Positions 1 to 6,568 of a DNA stretch of 11,773 bases are shown one piece after another. The position numbers and the translations under genes were made by a program. Source of the stretch: JBBQVO01 sp038211505 (GTDB taxonomy: Bacteria; Chloroflexota; Dehalococcoidia; DSTF01; JACRBR01). Below the pieces are notes generated by a model that was given only the letters and a program-made list of their open reading frames with translations, was not told the origin of the DNA and ran no database searches. Position 1 is the first letter of the stretch. The number at the start of each line of letters is the position of its first letter. The DNA is taken from the NCBI GenBank assembly GCA_038211505.1, contig JBBQVO010000103.1, positions 1 through 11,773 on the forward strand, in the 5' to 3' direction.

Positions 1-1926
1 CGACAATCCGCGGCGCAGCTTGTCGCCGTCGTCAAACGCATCCTGCGCCTCCGCTGCCACCGAGTCGCGATCGACGATATCGGCGGGATTCACCTGAGCC
101 AGCAGCGCCCGCGTCTCGTCGACGACGGCGATCACCTGCGAGAGTAACTTCTCGGTGTCGAACCAGCGCGCCTCGATGTCGGACCAGTCGGGCTGGACGC
201 GGATGCCGCGGTTGATCGGGGTGCGCTCGTCGTAGTCGTTGCGGCCGCTCGCATGCTCCTGCCCGAAGTCCTGTAGCACGCGGAAGAACGCCGGCACGCG
301 ATCGCGCGCGCGCGTCACCGTCTGCGCGAGAATGGATGCCATCGACTGTAGCTGCGGCCCCATGCCAATCGCCTGCTGCGACGCGCGTGTCGCAGCCTGG
401 ATCGTGGCCACGAGGCCGTCGCGATCGCGGCCGCTTGCTGGGAAGATCGAGTCGAGCCAGTCGAGGAGATCGCGCTCCGATGCCGAGAAGCCGAGCTGAT
501 TCGTCGCTTGCTCTTCGAGGTGGTGCGCTTCGTCGATGACGAGGTGCTGATATTCCGGCAGCACCGCACCATCGGTCGCCAGGTCCGACAGCAGCAGCGC
601 GTGATTGACGATGAGCAGATGCGCCGCCTCGGAGCGCTTCTTGGCGCGATAGAGGAAGCACGAGCCGTCGCGGACGTATGCGCACTGCATCGAGAGACAG
701 CCACCCTCCTGCGCGCTGACGCGATGCCAGATGGCGTCGTCTTCGCGCCGCAGGTTGAGCTCCGCGCGATCGCCCGTCTCCGTCGTGCCAAGCCAGAACA
801 GCAGGCGGACCAGTATGCGGGACTCTTCGCCGCTCATCTGTCCGACGCGCTGTGTCGCCGACCAGCGCAGCAGGCACAGGTAGTTGCCCCGGCCCTTCAT
901 CTGCGCGACGCGAAGGTCGCCTGCGTCGATGCCGGCCTCGGCAAGCAGCTTTCGCGCGATCGGTATGTCCTGTGACAGGAGCTGATCCTGGAGATTAATG
1001 GTGTTGGTCGAGATCACCGTGCGGGCGTTGTTGCGTACGGCATGCAACGCCGACGGCACGATGTACGCGAGCGACTTGCCGACGCCGGTGCCCGCCTCGA
1101 CGATCAAGCGATCTCCTTCGGCGATCGCCTCTCCGACGGCGCGCGCCATGCTCGCCTGCTCCGCGCGCTCTTCGTATTCGCCGATCGCGGCGCGCGCCGC
1201 GGCCGACGCAATCAGTCGCGCTCCTTCGTCCGGCGCGACGACGATCTTCTTTGTCAACGGCGGCTGCGCCTCGTCGATGGCGACGGGCGCCTTCACGAAT
1301 CCGTGTACGTAGCCTTCGCGATCGCCATCACCGGGGCGGCGCGGGTGTTCGTTCGCGACCTCCTGGAACAGATGGCGGAGCGGCCAGTCGCTGGCTGAGG
1401 CGATGCGCTCGACTTCCGCCAGAACGTCGGGCGACGAGTCCGCGAGCCGCGCACGCAGGGCCGCGAATACGCGCATCGCCGCCTCGGCATCGGCCAGCGC
1501 CCGGTGCCGGTTCTCGAACTCGATGCCGAGGTGGTCGGCGATGGCGCCGAGCGAGTGCTGCTGTAGCCCCGGCAGCAGCAGTCCGGCCAGCTCGAAGGTG
1601 TCGTACGTTGGCCCAAACAGCGCAACGCCCTTGCGTTCGAGGAACGTCGTGTCGAACGTCGGGTTCTGGCCTACGATCGGCGACATGCCGATGAACGCTT
1701 CGATCTCCGCCGCAATCGACGTGAAGTGCGGCGCGGCGTCGATCGCGGCCTGATCGATGTTCGTCAGCAGCGCGATGCGGAACTCGAGTTTGCGGCCGGG
1801 GTTCACGAACGACGAGTAGGTATCGACGACGCCGTTCGCGTCGAAACGAATCGCGCCTACTTCAATGATCTCATCCGTCTCCGGATCAAGACCCGTCGTC
1901 TCAAGATCAAGCGACACGTACTGCAT
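1..1926 (-). CDS. dinG: DEDDh 3'-5' exonuclease fused to DinG-family helicase (C-terminus cut off by window edge)
   Basis: This is probably a DNA repair and replication-conflict enzyme of superfamily 2 with an added exonuclease. The 642 codons visible are open from the ATG at 1926 to base 1; relatives are about 900 residues, so helicase motifs after DEAH lie outside the window. Residues 1-165 are a DnaQ-like exonuclease: D7 and E9 in DLETTG, D92 in QNPTFD, and H141 and D146 in HRALAD, a complete DEDDh set. Walker A is EAGTGVGKS with K284, and the Walker B/DEAH box is D465-H468. Between them C351, C410, C415 and C423 are placed like the 4Fe-4S ligands of XPD/DinG helicases. The start is firm because an in-frame TAG lies 15 bases upstream (1944-1942); no good Shine-Dalgarno is visible. 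The gene follows the PHP gene after 141 bases and probably has its own promoter. The family call is secure; the Fe-S cluster is inferred. Confidence 0.93.
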   Translation of the reverse strand, partial: MQYVSLDLETTGLDPETDEIIEVGAIRFDANGVVDTYSSFVNPGRKLEFRIALLTNIDQAAIDAAPHFTSIAAEIEAFIGMSPIVGQNPTFDTTFLERKGVALFGPTYDTFELAGLLLPGLQQHSLGAIADHLGIEFENRHRALADAEAAMRVFAALRARLADSSPDVLAEVERIASASDWPLRHLFQEVANEHPRRPGDGDREGYVHGFVKAPVAIDEAQPPLTKKIVVAPDEGARLIASAAARAAIGEYEERAEQASMARAVGEAIAEGDRLIVEAGTGVGKSLAYIVPSALHAVRNNARTVISTNTINLQDQLLSQDIPIARKLLAEAGIDAGDLRVAQMKGRGNYLCLLRWSATQRVGQMSGEESRILVRLLFWLGTTETGDRAELNLRREDDAIWHRVSAQEGGCLSMQCAYVRDGSCFLYRAKKRSEAAHLLIVNHALLLSDLATDGAVLPEYQHLVIDEAHHLEEQATNQLGFSASERDLLDWLDSIFPASGRDRDGLVATIQAATRASQQAIGMGPQLQSMASILAQTVTRARDRVPAFFRVLQDFGQEHASGRNDYDERTPINRGIRVQPDWSDIEARWFDTEKLLSQVIAVVDETRALLAQVNPADIVDRDSVAAEAQDAFDDGDKLRRGLS

Positions 1927-1984
1927 CGGCGGAGAAGCGATCTAGGACGTGCTCGCGCATCGTCGTATCGTCGGTGTGGTTTGG

Positions 1985-1993
1985 ATTCTACCA
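1985..1993 (-). promoter_or_regulatory. Extended -10 promoter element for the dinG-like gene
   Basis: On the minus strand TGG followed by TAGAAT (1993 to 1985) matches the extended -10 pattern TGnTATAAT with one mismatch in the hexamer. Transcription would begin near 1978, giving a leader of about 52 bases before the ATG at 1926. No -35 hexamer is recognisable at normal spacing, because that position falls in the centre of a palindrome at 1993-2023. The call rests on sequence match and position only. Confidence 0.5.
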
Positions 1994-2023
1994 TCGGACA
2001 TACGACAATCGTTGTCGTCCGAT
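1993..2023. repeat. Imperfect inverted repeat between the PHP gene and dinG (operator or terminator stem)
   Basis: The arm ATCGGAC (1993-1999) pairs with GTCCGAT (2017-2023), and GACAA (2004-2008) pairs with TTGTC (2012-2016) around the loop TCG. The four bases 2000-2003 are unpaired on the left. Read differently, 2002-2018 is a perfect 17-base palindrome with 7-base arms. In minus-strand transcripts it could end the message of the PHP gene, but no T-tract follows. It also covers the expected -35 region of the dinG promoter, which suits a binding site for a dimeric repressor. Which role applies cannot be settled from sequence. Confidence 0.6.
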
Positions 2024-2038
2024 ACGGGGATGTCAGCG

Positions 2039-2056
2039 GCTCTTCGTGCTCTTCGT
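2039..2056. repeat. Two tandem copies of a 9-base intergenic repeat (GCTCTTCGT)
   Basis: GCTCTTCGT occurs twice in direct succession just after the stop codon of the PHP gene. On the minus strand it reads as CACGAAGAG-type units. It resembles the short 9-base-period CACGAAG-rich intergenic repeats I recall from several unrelated high-GC phyla; that resemblance is from memory and was not searched. With only two copies it may be a remnant or chance. Confidence 0.5.
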
Positions 2057-2067
2057 GGATCGTGTCT

Positions 2068-2793
2068 TTAGGTAGCGAGGCCGGGGGCGGCGTCTTCGAG
2101 GCTGTCTTCGGTGAAGTAAGTGAGGTTGTTCTGGAGGAGGCCGTGGTGGGCATGGAAGCGTTTCGCGTGGAGCTCGCGGAGCATGTCTTCGGGCGTCTTC
2201 AGCTCATTCTCGAAGACGGTGCAGTAGAAGCCGATGCCGCTGCGCGAGTGCGCGTCGCTGCCGCCCGTCACCGGCTTGCCGAGCACCTTGGCGACTTTCA
2301 GCGCAAAGAGGTTTTCGCGCGGGACGTTGGCGCCGTTGAGCGCCTCGATGGCGTCGACGAGACCGAACACCGGCAGCCGCTCGGCCGCCTGCTCCGGCGT
2401 CATCGTGAACGGCTCTTTGCCCTGCTTGCGGAAGTACACGGGGTCGAACCAGTGGCGGAACGGGTGTGCGACGACCATGTAGCCGCCGAGATCGTCGAGC
2501 ACCTTACGCAGTTCTTCGGCGTGGCGGATGCCAGCGACGTACTGCGTCAGGCCGACGACGATCATGTGGCCGAGATCGGTCGAAACCTCCATGCCGTTGT
2601 TGATGAAGAGCGGGGCGTGACGCTGGCGGTAGTCCTTGAGCTTGTAGGTATCCCACAGCCGGTCGTGCTCGCTGATGTTGACGCCGGTGAGGCCGCGCGT
2701 ATTCGCCTCTTCGGCGAGGTCCTCGGGATCGAGGCCGCTGTCGGACGCGCCGGCCGTCGTGTGCACGTGCATGTCGAGAATGGTTCCGGGCAT
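2068..2793 (-). CDS. PHP-domain metal-dependent hydrolase
   Basis: This 241-residue cytoplasmic protein is a stand-alone PHP (polymerase and histidinol phosphatase) domain, a TIM-barrel-like fold that usually hydrolyses phosphoesters with two or three metal ions. The metal-binding signature is complete: D7-M-H9-V-H11 at the start, SEHD at 41-44, E69 in GMEV, H110 in VAHP, and D180 and H182 in GSDAH. Nothing is fused to it, so it is not a polymerase subunit, and its substrate cannot be named; known relatives act on histidinol phosphate or nucleotides. The ATG at 2793 is preceded by no Shine-Dalgarno but by a -10 element ending 6 bases upstream, which suggests leaderless expression separate from the operon before it. 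The stop is TAA at 2070-2068. The fold is certain and the substrate unknown. Confidence 0.9.
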   Translation of the reverse strand: MPGTILDMHVHTTAGASDSGLDPEDLAEEANTRGLTGVNISEHDRLWDTYKLKDYRQRHAPLFINNGMEVSTDLGHMIVVGLTQYVAGIRHAEELRKVLDDLGGYMVVAHPFRHWFDPVYFRKQGKEPFTMTPEQAAERLPVFGLVDAIEALNGANVPRENLFALKVAKVLGKPVTGGSDAHSRSGIGFYCTVFENELKTPEDMLRELHAKRFHAHHGLLQNNLTYFTEDSLEDAAPGLAT

Positions 2794-2799
2794 CGGCGC

Positions 2800-2828
2800 A
2801 CTATAGCAGCGTCTCGGGCGAAGCTCGA
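2800..2828 (-). promoter_or_regulatory. Extended -10 promoter for a leaderless PHP transcript
   Basis: The minus strand reads TGC TATAGT at 2808-2800, an extended -10 element, followed by six bases (GCGCCG) and the ATG at 2793. Starting transcription about 7 bases past the hexamer would put the first base at or within a base or two of the A of ATG. A weak -35, TCGAGC, sits at 2828-2823 with a 17-base spacer. There is no Shine-Dalgarno between the hexamer and the ATG. The same nine bases precede the nitrilase gene. Confidence 0.6.
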
Positions 2829-2830
2829 TG

Positions 2831-3250
2831 CTACTGGCCGAGCTTCGCTAGCCAGGGCATCGCCCAGCCGAAGAGCGCGGCGAAGACGATCGCCGTGCCG
2901 ATAGCGAACCGGCGCAGCAGCGGCACCGCCATCATCGGGATGACGATCGTCGCGGTCAGCGCGACGACCAGCAGCGTGTAGATGAGGTTCGGGCTGCCAA
3001 TCCCGCCGTCGGGACGGCGATCGCTGATGCCGGCCAGCGCCATCCCCAGCACGAGACCGAGCGCCGTGAAGACGATGATCGCGGCGAAATGGACGACGAC
3101 CGCCAGCGCGATCACGTTGGTTCCCGGCGGCGCGATCTGCTGAGCGAGCCCGGATCGATCGTTCGTGCGGACGATGGCGATCGCGACGGCGGGTGCGATG
3201 AACAGCGCGATCGCGTAGCCGATGACAAACCCCGCGAAGACGGCCGCCAC
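2831..3250 (-). CDS. Small four-helix integral membrane protein of unknown function
   Basis: I do not recognise this 139-residue protein. It is strongly hydrophobic, with four likely membrane helices at about 4-27, 45-74, 88-110 and 115-134. Charged stretches lie between helices 1 and 2 (RTNDRSG) and between 2 and 3 (SDRRPDGG). No catalytic motif stands out. It starts with GTG at 3250, and that first G is also the last base of the ispE stop (TAGTG). A strong Shine-Dalgarno GAGGAG at 3261-3256 stands 5 bases before the GTG. Stop-start re-initiation is therefore likely, tying its synthesis to IspE. It ends at TAG 2833-2831, 37 bases before the PHP gene. As the last gene of the operon it could serve isoprenoid or cell-envelope work, but that is only a guess from position. 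Confidence 0.8.
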   Translation of the reverse strand: MAAVFAGFVIGYAIALFIAPAVAIAIVRTNDRSGLAQQIAPPGTNVIALAVVVHFAAIIVFTALGLVLGMALAGISDRRPDGGIGSPNLIYTLLVVALTATIVIPMMAVPLLRRFAIGTAIVFAALFGWAMPWLAKLGQ

Positions 3251-4152
3251 TACAGCTCCTCGATCGCTGTCGCACGCTCACGGCGAAGCGCATGGGAGAC
3301 GCACGGCTCAAAGCCGAGGTCGCGGATGCGCCGCGACAGCTCGTCGGCGAGATCGGCGCCGCCGGGGAAGAGCAGGAAGAACGACGGGCCGGCGCCCGCC
3401 AGATGCGGGACGTAGCCCTGCGCGCGGAGCGCGTCCATCGCCAACTCCGTCGCCGGCTGCATCTTGCTGGTGACATGCTCGAAGACGTTGTTGAGCGCGT
3501 CGTCGCGGAGCATGCGCCGCGCGCCGACGATCTCGCGCACGCCGAGCGTCGCGTCGCCTTCGGCGAAGTCGTCCGGCGTGAGCGCCGCAAACATTGAAGC
3601 GGTCTTCTCGCCGCGCTTGTTCTGCGGCGGCGTCGCCAGCAAGATTCCGGGCGCGAGCGCATCGTCGAGCGGTTCGACGGCGTCGCCGCGCCCCGAGACG
3701 GCCGCCGTGCCGCCGACGACGAAGAAGGGCGGATCCGATCCGACTTCGCCGGCGATCTCGACGAGATTCGCCTGCGGCTGCTTCGCGTCCCACAACACAT
3801 TCAACCCGCGCAGCACCGCCGCAGCATCGCTACTGCCACCACCAAGGCCAGCGGCGACCGGAACGTGTTTCTCGAGTTCGATGCGCACGCCTCGGCGCAA
3901 GCCTGCACGATCGCGGAGCGCGACGGCGGCGAGGTATGCGAGATTTCGCTCCGGCGGATTGTCCGCGAGCATCCCCGTCTCGCCAGACAACGTCAGCGAG
4001 ATGTCGGCGGCGTCCGTTAGCGTGATCACGTCGTGTAGATCGATCGTCTGCATAACGCTGCGGATCTCGTGATAGCCATCCGGCCGGAAGCGCAGAACCT
4101 CCAGCGTCCAGTTGATCTTGGCCGGCGCGATCAGCCGCACATGTCGCGTCAT
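3250..4152 (-). CDS. ispE: 4-diphosphocytidyl-2-C-methyl-D-erythritol kinase
   Basis: IspE is the GHMP-family kinase that phosphorylates the 2-hydroxyl of CDP-methylerythritol with ATP, the fourth step of the MEP route to isoprenoid precursors in the cytoplasm. The 300-residue length is normal. The N-terminal PAKIN motif carries the expected catalytic lysine K12. The ATP-binding glycine loop is PVAAGLGGGSSDAAA at 98-112. D140 in GSDPPFF is the expected catalytic aspartate; the following residue is usually valine and here is proline. The C-terminal GHMP motif is AGAGPSFF. The ATG at 4152 was preferred to a start 14 codons earlier because the protein then begins directly with the family motif. 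It overlaps the ksgA stop as ATGA, and GAGG stands 8 bases upstream. The gene lies between ksgA and a membrane protein in a coupled operon. Confidence 0.96.
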   Translation of the reverse strand: MTRHVRLIAPAKINWTLEVLRFRPDGYHEIRSVMQTIDLHDVITLTDAADISLTLSGETGMLADNPPERNLAYLAAVALRDRAGLRRGVRIELEKHVPVAAGLGGGSSDAAAVLRGLNVLWDAKQPQANLVEIAGEVGSDPPFFVVGGTAAVSGRGDAVEPLDDALAPGILLATPPQNKRGEKTASMFAALTPDDFAEGDATLGVREIVGARRMLRDDALNNVFEHVTSKMQPATELAMDALRAQGYVPHLAGAGPSFFLLFPGGADLADELSRRIRDLGFEPCVSHALRRERATAIEEL

Positions 4153-5027
4153 TGGTTCGGCCTCGCGATCCAGGCGCGGGTGATCGCCGCCCACTCGTCG
4201 AGCGACAACATCTGGGCGCGCCGCGTCACGTCAATGTCCGCCGCAATCATCACGGCGTCGATGATCTCCTGCTTCACGTGCAAGCCGAACGACAGGCTGT
4301 TGCGCAGCTGTTTGCGCGGGTTGCCGAAACCGGCGCGGACGACGCGAAAGAACACGTCGAGCGGCACATCGACCTTCGGGTGCGGCGTGACGTCGATGCG
4401 GACGACGGCGGACTGCACCTTCGGTGGCGGGCTGAAGGCGCCGGGCGCGACGCGCATCACCATGCTCGTATCGGCGTAGACCTGCGTCGCCACGCTCATC
4501 AGGCTCATCCGCCCCGGCTGCGCGACGATCGCCTCGCCGACCTCGAGTTGCACCATCACGACGAGTCGCCGCGGTGGCAAGTCGGCCTCAAGGAAGCGCC
4601 GTAGCGTGGGAGCTGCGATGTTGTACGGGAGGTTGGCAACGACCACGTACGACTCGGCGCCAGCGCGGGATGGCGCTGCGCCGGCCGCGAGCATCTCACC
4701 CGGTGACATCTCGAGCACGTCCGCCTCGACAATCTCGACGTTGTCCTGCGCTGCGAACTGCTCCCGCAAGGCGTCGATCAGGTCGCGATCGATCTCGACC
4801 GCGACGACGCGACGCGCGCGCGCGGCGACCACCGCCGTCAGCGCGCCACGGCCGGGGCCGATTTCGAGCACAGTGTCGCCGGGCATGATCTCGGCGGCGT
4901 CAGCGATGCGGTGGAGGATGCTGGTGTCCGACAGAAAATGCTGGCCGAAGCGCTTCTTGGCGCGCGGTGGCGCAAAGCCGCGGCTACGAGAGGATGTAGA
5001 TGTCGACCCACTTCGACTGCCAGTCAA
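4149..5027 (-). CDS. rsmA (ksgA): 16S rRNA (adenine-1518/1519-N6)-dimethyltransferase, TTG start
   Basis: RsmA/KsgA dimethylates two adjacent adenines in the 3'-terminal hairpin of 16S rRNA with S-adenosylmethionine, a late step and checkpoint of 30S assembly; its absence gives kasugamycin resistance. With the chosen start the protein has 292 residues, normal for the family. Visible motifs are RFGQHFLSD at 26-34, the SAM loop EIGPGRG at 55-61, E78 in VEID, D103, the target-base motif NLPY at 132-135, and FSPPPKV at 198-204. No ATG or GTG precedes the first motif in frame. TTG at 5027 is preferred because GGAG stands 6 bases before it; another TTG at 5135 would lengthen the overlap. The chosen start lies 44 bases inside the 3D-domain gene, and the stop overlaps ispE as ATGA. 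Confidence 0.95.
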   Translation of the reverse strand: MTGSRSGSTSTSSRSRGFAPPRAKKRFGQHFLSDTSILHRIADAAEIMPGDTVLEIGPGRGALTAVVAARARRVVAVEIDRDLIDALREQFAAQDNVEIVEADVLEMSPGEMLAAGAAPSRAGAESYVVVANLPYNIAAPTLRRFLEADLPPRRLVVMVQLEVGEAIVAQPGRMSLMSVATQVYADTSMVMRVAPGAFSPPPKVQSAVVRIDVTPHPKVDVPLDVFFRVVRAGFGNPRKQLRNSLSFGLHVKQEIIDAVMIAADIDVTRRAQMLSLDEWAAITRAWIARPNQ

Positions 5028-6432
5028 CCTTGACTCCGTCCGGGAATCCGAGATCGATGATGTACCCCTTGACCGCGCCTCCGGTGTCGGCGGCGATGGC
5101 GTACCCGTAGCCGGGGATGAACATCTTCGTGCCAAGCGGGATCACCGCCGGGTCAACCGCCACGATACCGTACGTCACGACGCTACCGTTCGCCGTGTGC
5201 CCGTACGATGGGTCGCTCGCGCTGCGACCACTGCTGGCCGGGTCGTACCAGGTCGCGTAGACGCGCAGCGTCTTATTGACACTGCCGGCATCCGCGGGTT
5301 GCGAGTCGTTCTGGCCGGTGCGTGTGGGATAGTAGATCACCGTGTCCACCGGCGCTGGATCGAACCGATCGTCGACCAACTCTCGCCCGACCTCTTCCCC
5401 GTCGACAAACGTCGTCGCATAGCGGCGGACGCGCGCGCCATCGTGCCCCTTCTCGGTGCGAATCTGGCCGGGGGGCAGGCTGGCGTCGGATTTGAAGACG
5501 GTGTGGCTCTCGATGAATTCGCGCTCGGTATCGTTCGAGGCCGACAGCTGCACGACGCGCACCGACATGCCGCCGGTCACGAGAGTCTCCGGCGACGGAT
5601 CGACGAAGGCTCCGTCCGGCAAGGTGACGCCGGCGTCGATCAGCACTTCGGCCACCGTCTGCGCGAGCGTGTACACGACCTGATGGCCGTCGGGCAGCGC
5701 GATCGTGACGGCGCGCGCGTGGCGCACGTCGATGCGGCCATCCGCGTCGAGCGAGGCCTGCTCGCCAGGCGTCACCGCGTCGCCCGGTCCGACGACGACG
5801 CCCGCCTCTCGTAGCGCCTGCACAACGGTCGGGCGGCTCGATGTCGATGCCATCTCGCGCCCGTTCTCGACGATCGTGAAGGGCACCGCTCGCCGGACGC
5901 TGATTTCGATCGGCTGCGCCGATTTGTCGTCGGCTATTGGGTTCAAGGAAGCGAGCAACGCTGGCGGATCGACGGGCGCGTTCGCCGACACCAGGACGCC
6001 GTCCTCGACGACGCTGTCGCGATCGTTCAGCACAACGTTCGCTTCGCTCACCAGTTGATCGATCGTGAGCGCGTGGGTGCGCATCTCGTACGTCGTGCCG
6101 TCGACCTCCAGCGTTACGAGGCGCGCGCGATCGACGCGCAGCACACCACCCTCCGCCGAATCGAGCGCGGTCACCCGATCGCCGGGGCGCAGCTGCACGC
6201 CAGCCGTGTGAAGCAGCGCATTGTTGTCTGACGAGTTGGTGGAGACGACGACGTCACGACCGTCCGCCTGCACACGCACCTTGCGCGGTTGCAGCACGCC
6301 GTACCCGACGACGCTGACGGCGAGGATCACGGACAAGACCGCGAGATGCCGCCGGCGGCGGCGATCGAGCAGCAGGCTGTGACGCGGCGCATCGCGTAGC
6401 AGTGCAGCCACGCGCGCGAGACGCTCAGGCAC
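4984..6432 (-). CDS. Membrane-anchored DUF348/G5/3D-domain cell-wall protein (YabE-like)
   Basis: This 482-residue protein is probably a cell-wall remodelling factor of the YabE/RpfB type facing outward from the membrane. A basic N-terminus (RRRRR near 24-28) precedes one membrane helix at about 29-46. Several DUF348-like ubiquitin-fold segments follow at roughly 50-90, 104-148, 178-235 and 240-295. A G5 domain, thought to bind peptidoglycan sugars, covers about 300-370. After a polar linker the C-terminal 3D domain (389-481) keeps its three namesake aspartates at D428, D449 and D460. That fold resembles the MltA lytic transglycosylase barrel, so glycan-strand cleavage is plausible. The GTG at 6432 is the best in-frame start, but the nearest GGAGG is 20 bases upstream, so the start is uncertain. 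It heads the ksgA-ispE operon. Confidence 0.88.
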   Translation of the reverse strand: MPERLARVAALLRDAPRHSLLLDRRRRRHLAVLSVILAVSVVGYGVLQPRKVRVQADGRDVVVSTNSSDNNALLHTAGVQLRPGDRVTALDSAEGGVLRVDRARLVTLEVDGTTYEMRTHALTIDQLVSEANVVLNDRDSVVEDGVLVSANAPVDPPALLASLNPIADDKSAQPIEISVRRAVPFTIVENGREMASTSSRPTVVQALREAGVVVGPGDAVTPGEQASLDADGRIDVRHARAVTIALPDGHQVVYTLAQTVAEVLIDAGVTLPDGAFVDPSPETLVTGGMSVRVVQLSASNDTEREFIESHTVFKSDASLPPGQIRTEKGHDGARVRRYATTFVDGEEVGRELVDDRFDPAPVDTVIYYPTRTGQNDSQPADAGSVNKTLRVYATWYDPASSGRSASDPSYGHTANGSVVTYGIVAVDPAVIPLGTKMFIPGYGYAIAADTGGAVKGYIIDLGFPDGVKVDWQSKWVDIYILS

Positions 6433-6568
6433 GACGTCGATCGGCCACCAGGCCTCCAGTGTTGCACCCCGCCGTGACGCGCCAACAACCAGCGGTTAGC
6501 GGCGCCCAGGGACATTCGTAAGAACTCTGATGTTGCGCGCCGCGTCAGGCGGCGTAGAGACGAAAGAA
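6433..6568. other. Spacer between the SRP RNA and the 3D-protein operon
   Basis: No gene is visible in these 136 bases. A perfect 6-base-pair stem with a 5-base loop (6538-6543 with 6549-6554) lies here; without a T-tract after it on either strand it is at most a weak terminator for the SRP RNA. A GGAGG on the minus strand (6457-6453) is out of range for the GTG at 6432. I found no convincing promoter for the operon, so read-through from the SRP RNA promoter or a weak promoter here are both possible. Confidence 0.4.

Noticed and set aside
2002..2018. Palindrome as a LexA (SOS) box for dinG
   Set aside because: It lacks the GAAC-N4-GTTC core of the Gram-positive type and the CTGT-N8-ACAG core of the enterobacterial type, so LexA cannot be named.
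1726..2904. Open frame of 392 codons on the plus strand
   Set aside because: It runs antisense through the start of dinG and the whole PHP gene, both of which have intact motifs. The translation has no recognisable domain and is a high-GC shadow.
2562..3800. Open frame of 412 codons on the minus strand
   Set aside because: It is a different frame of the same strand as ispE, the membrane protein and the PHP gene, is arginine/serine-rich, and has no motif.
4606..5814. Open frame of 402 codons on the plus strand
   Set aside because: It is antisense to ksgA and the 3D-domain gene, with low-complexity composition and no family features.
6538..6554. GC-rich hairpin as a strong terminator of the SRP RNA
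   Set aside because: The stem is perfect but only 6 base pairs, and neither side is followed by a T-tract. It is mentioned only within the spacer entry.
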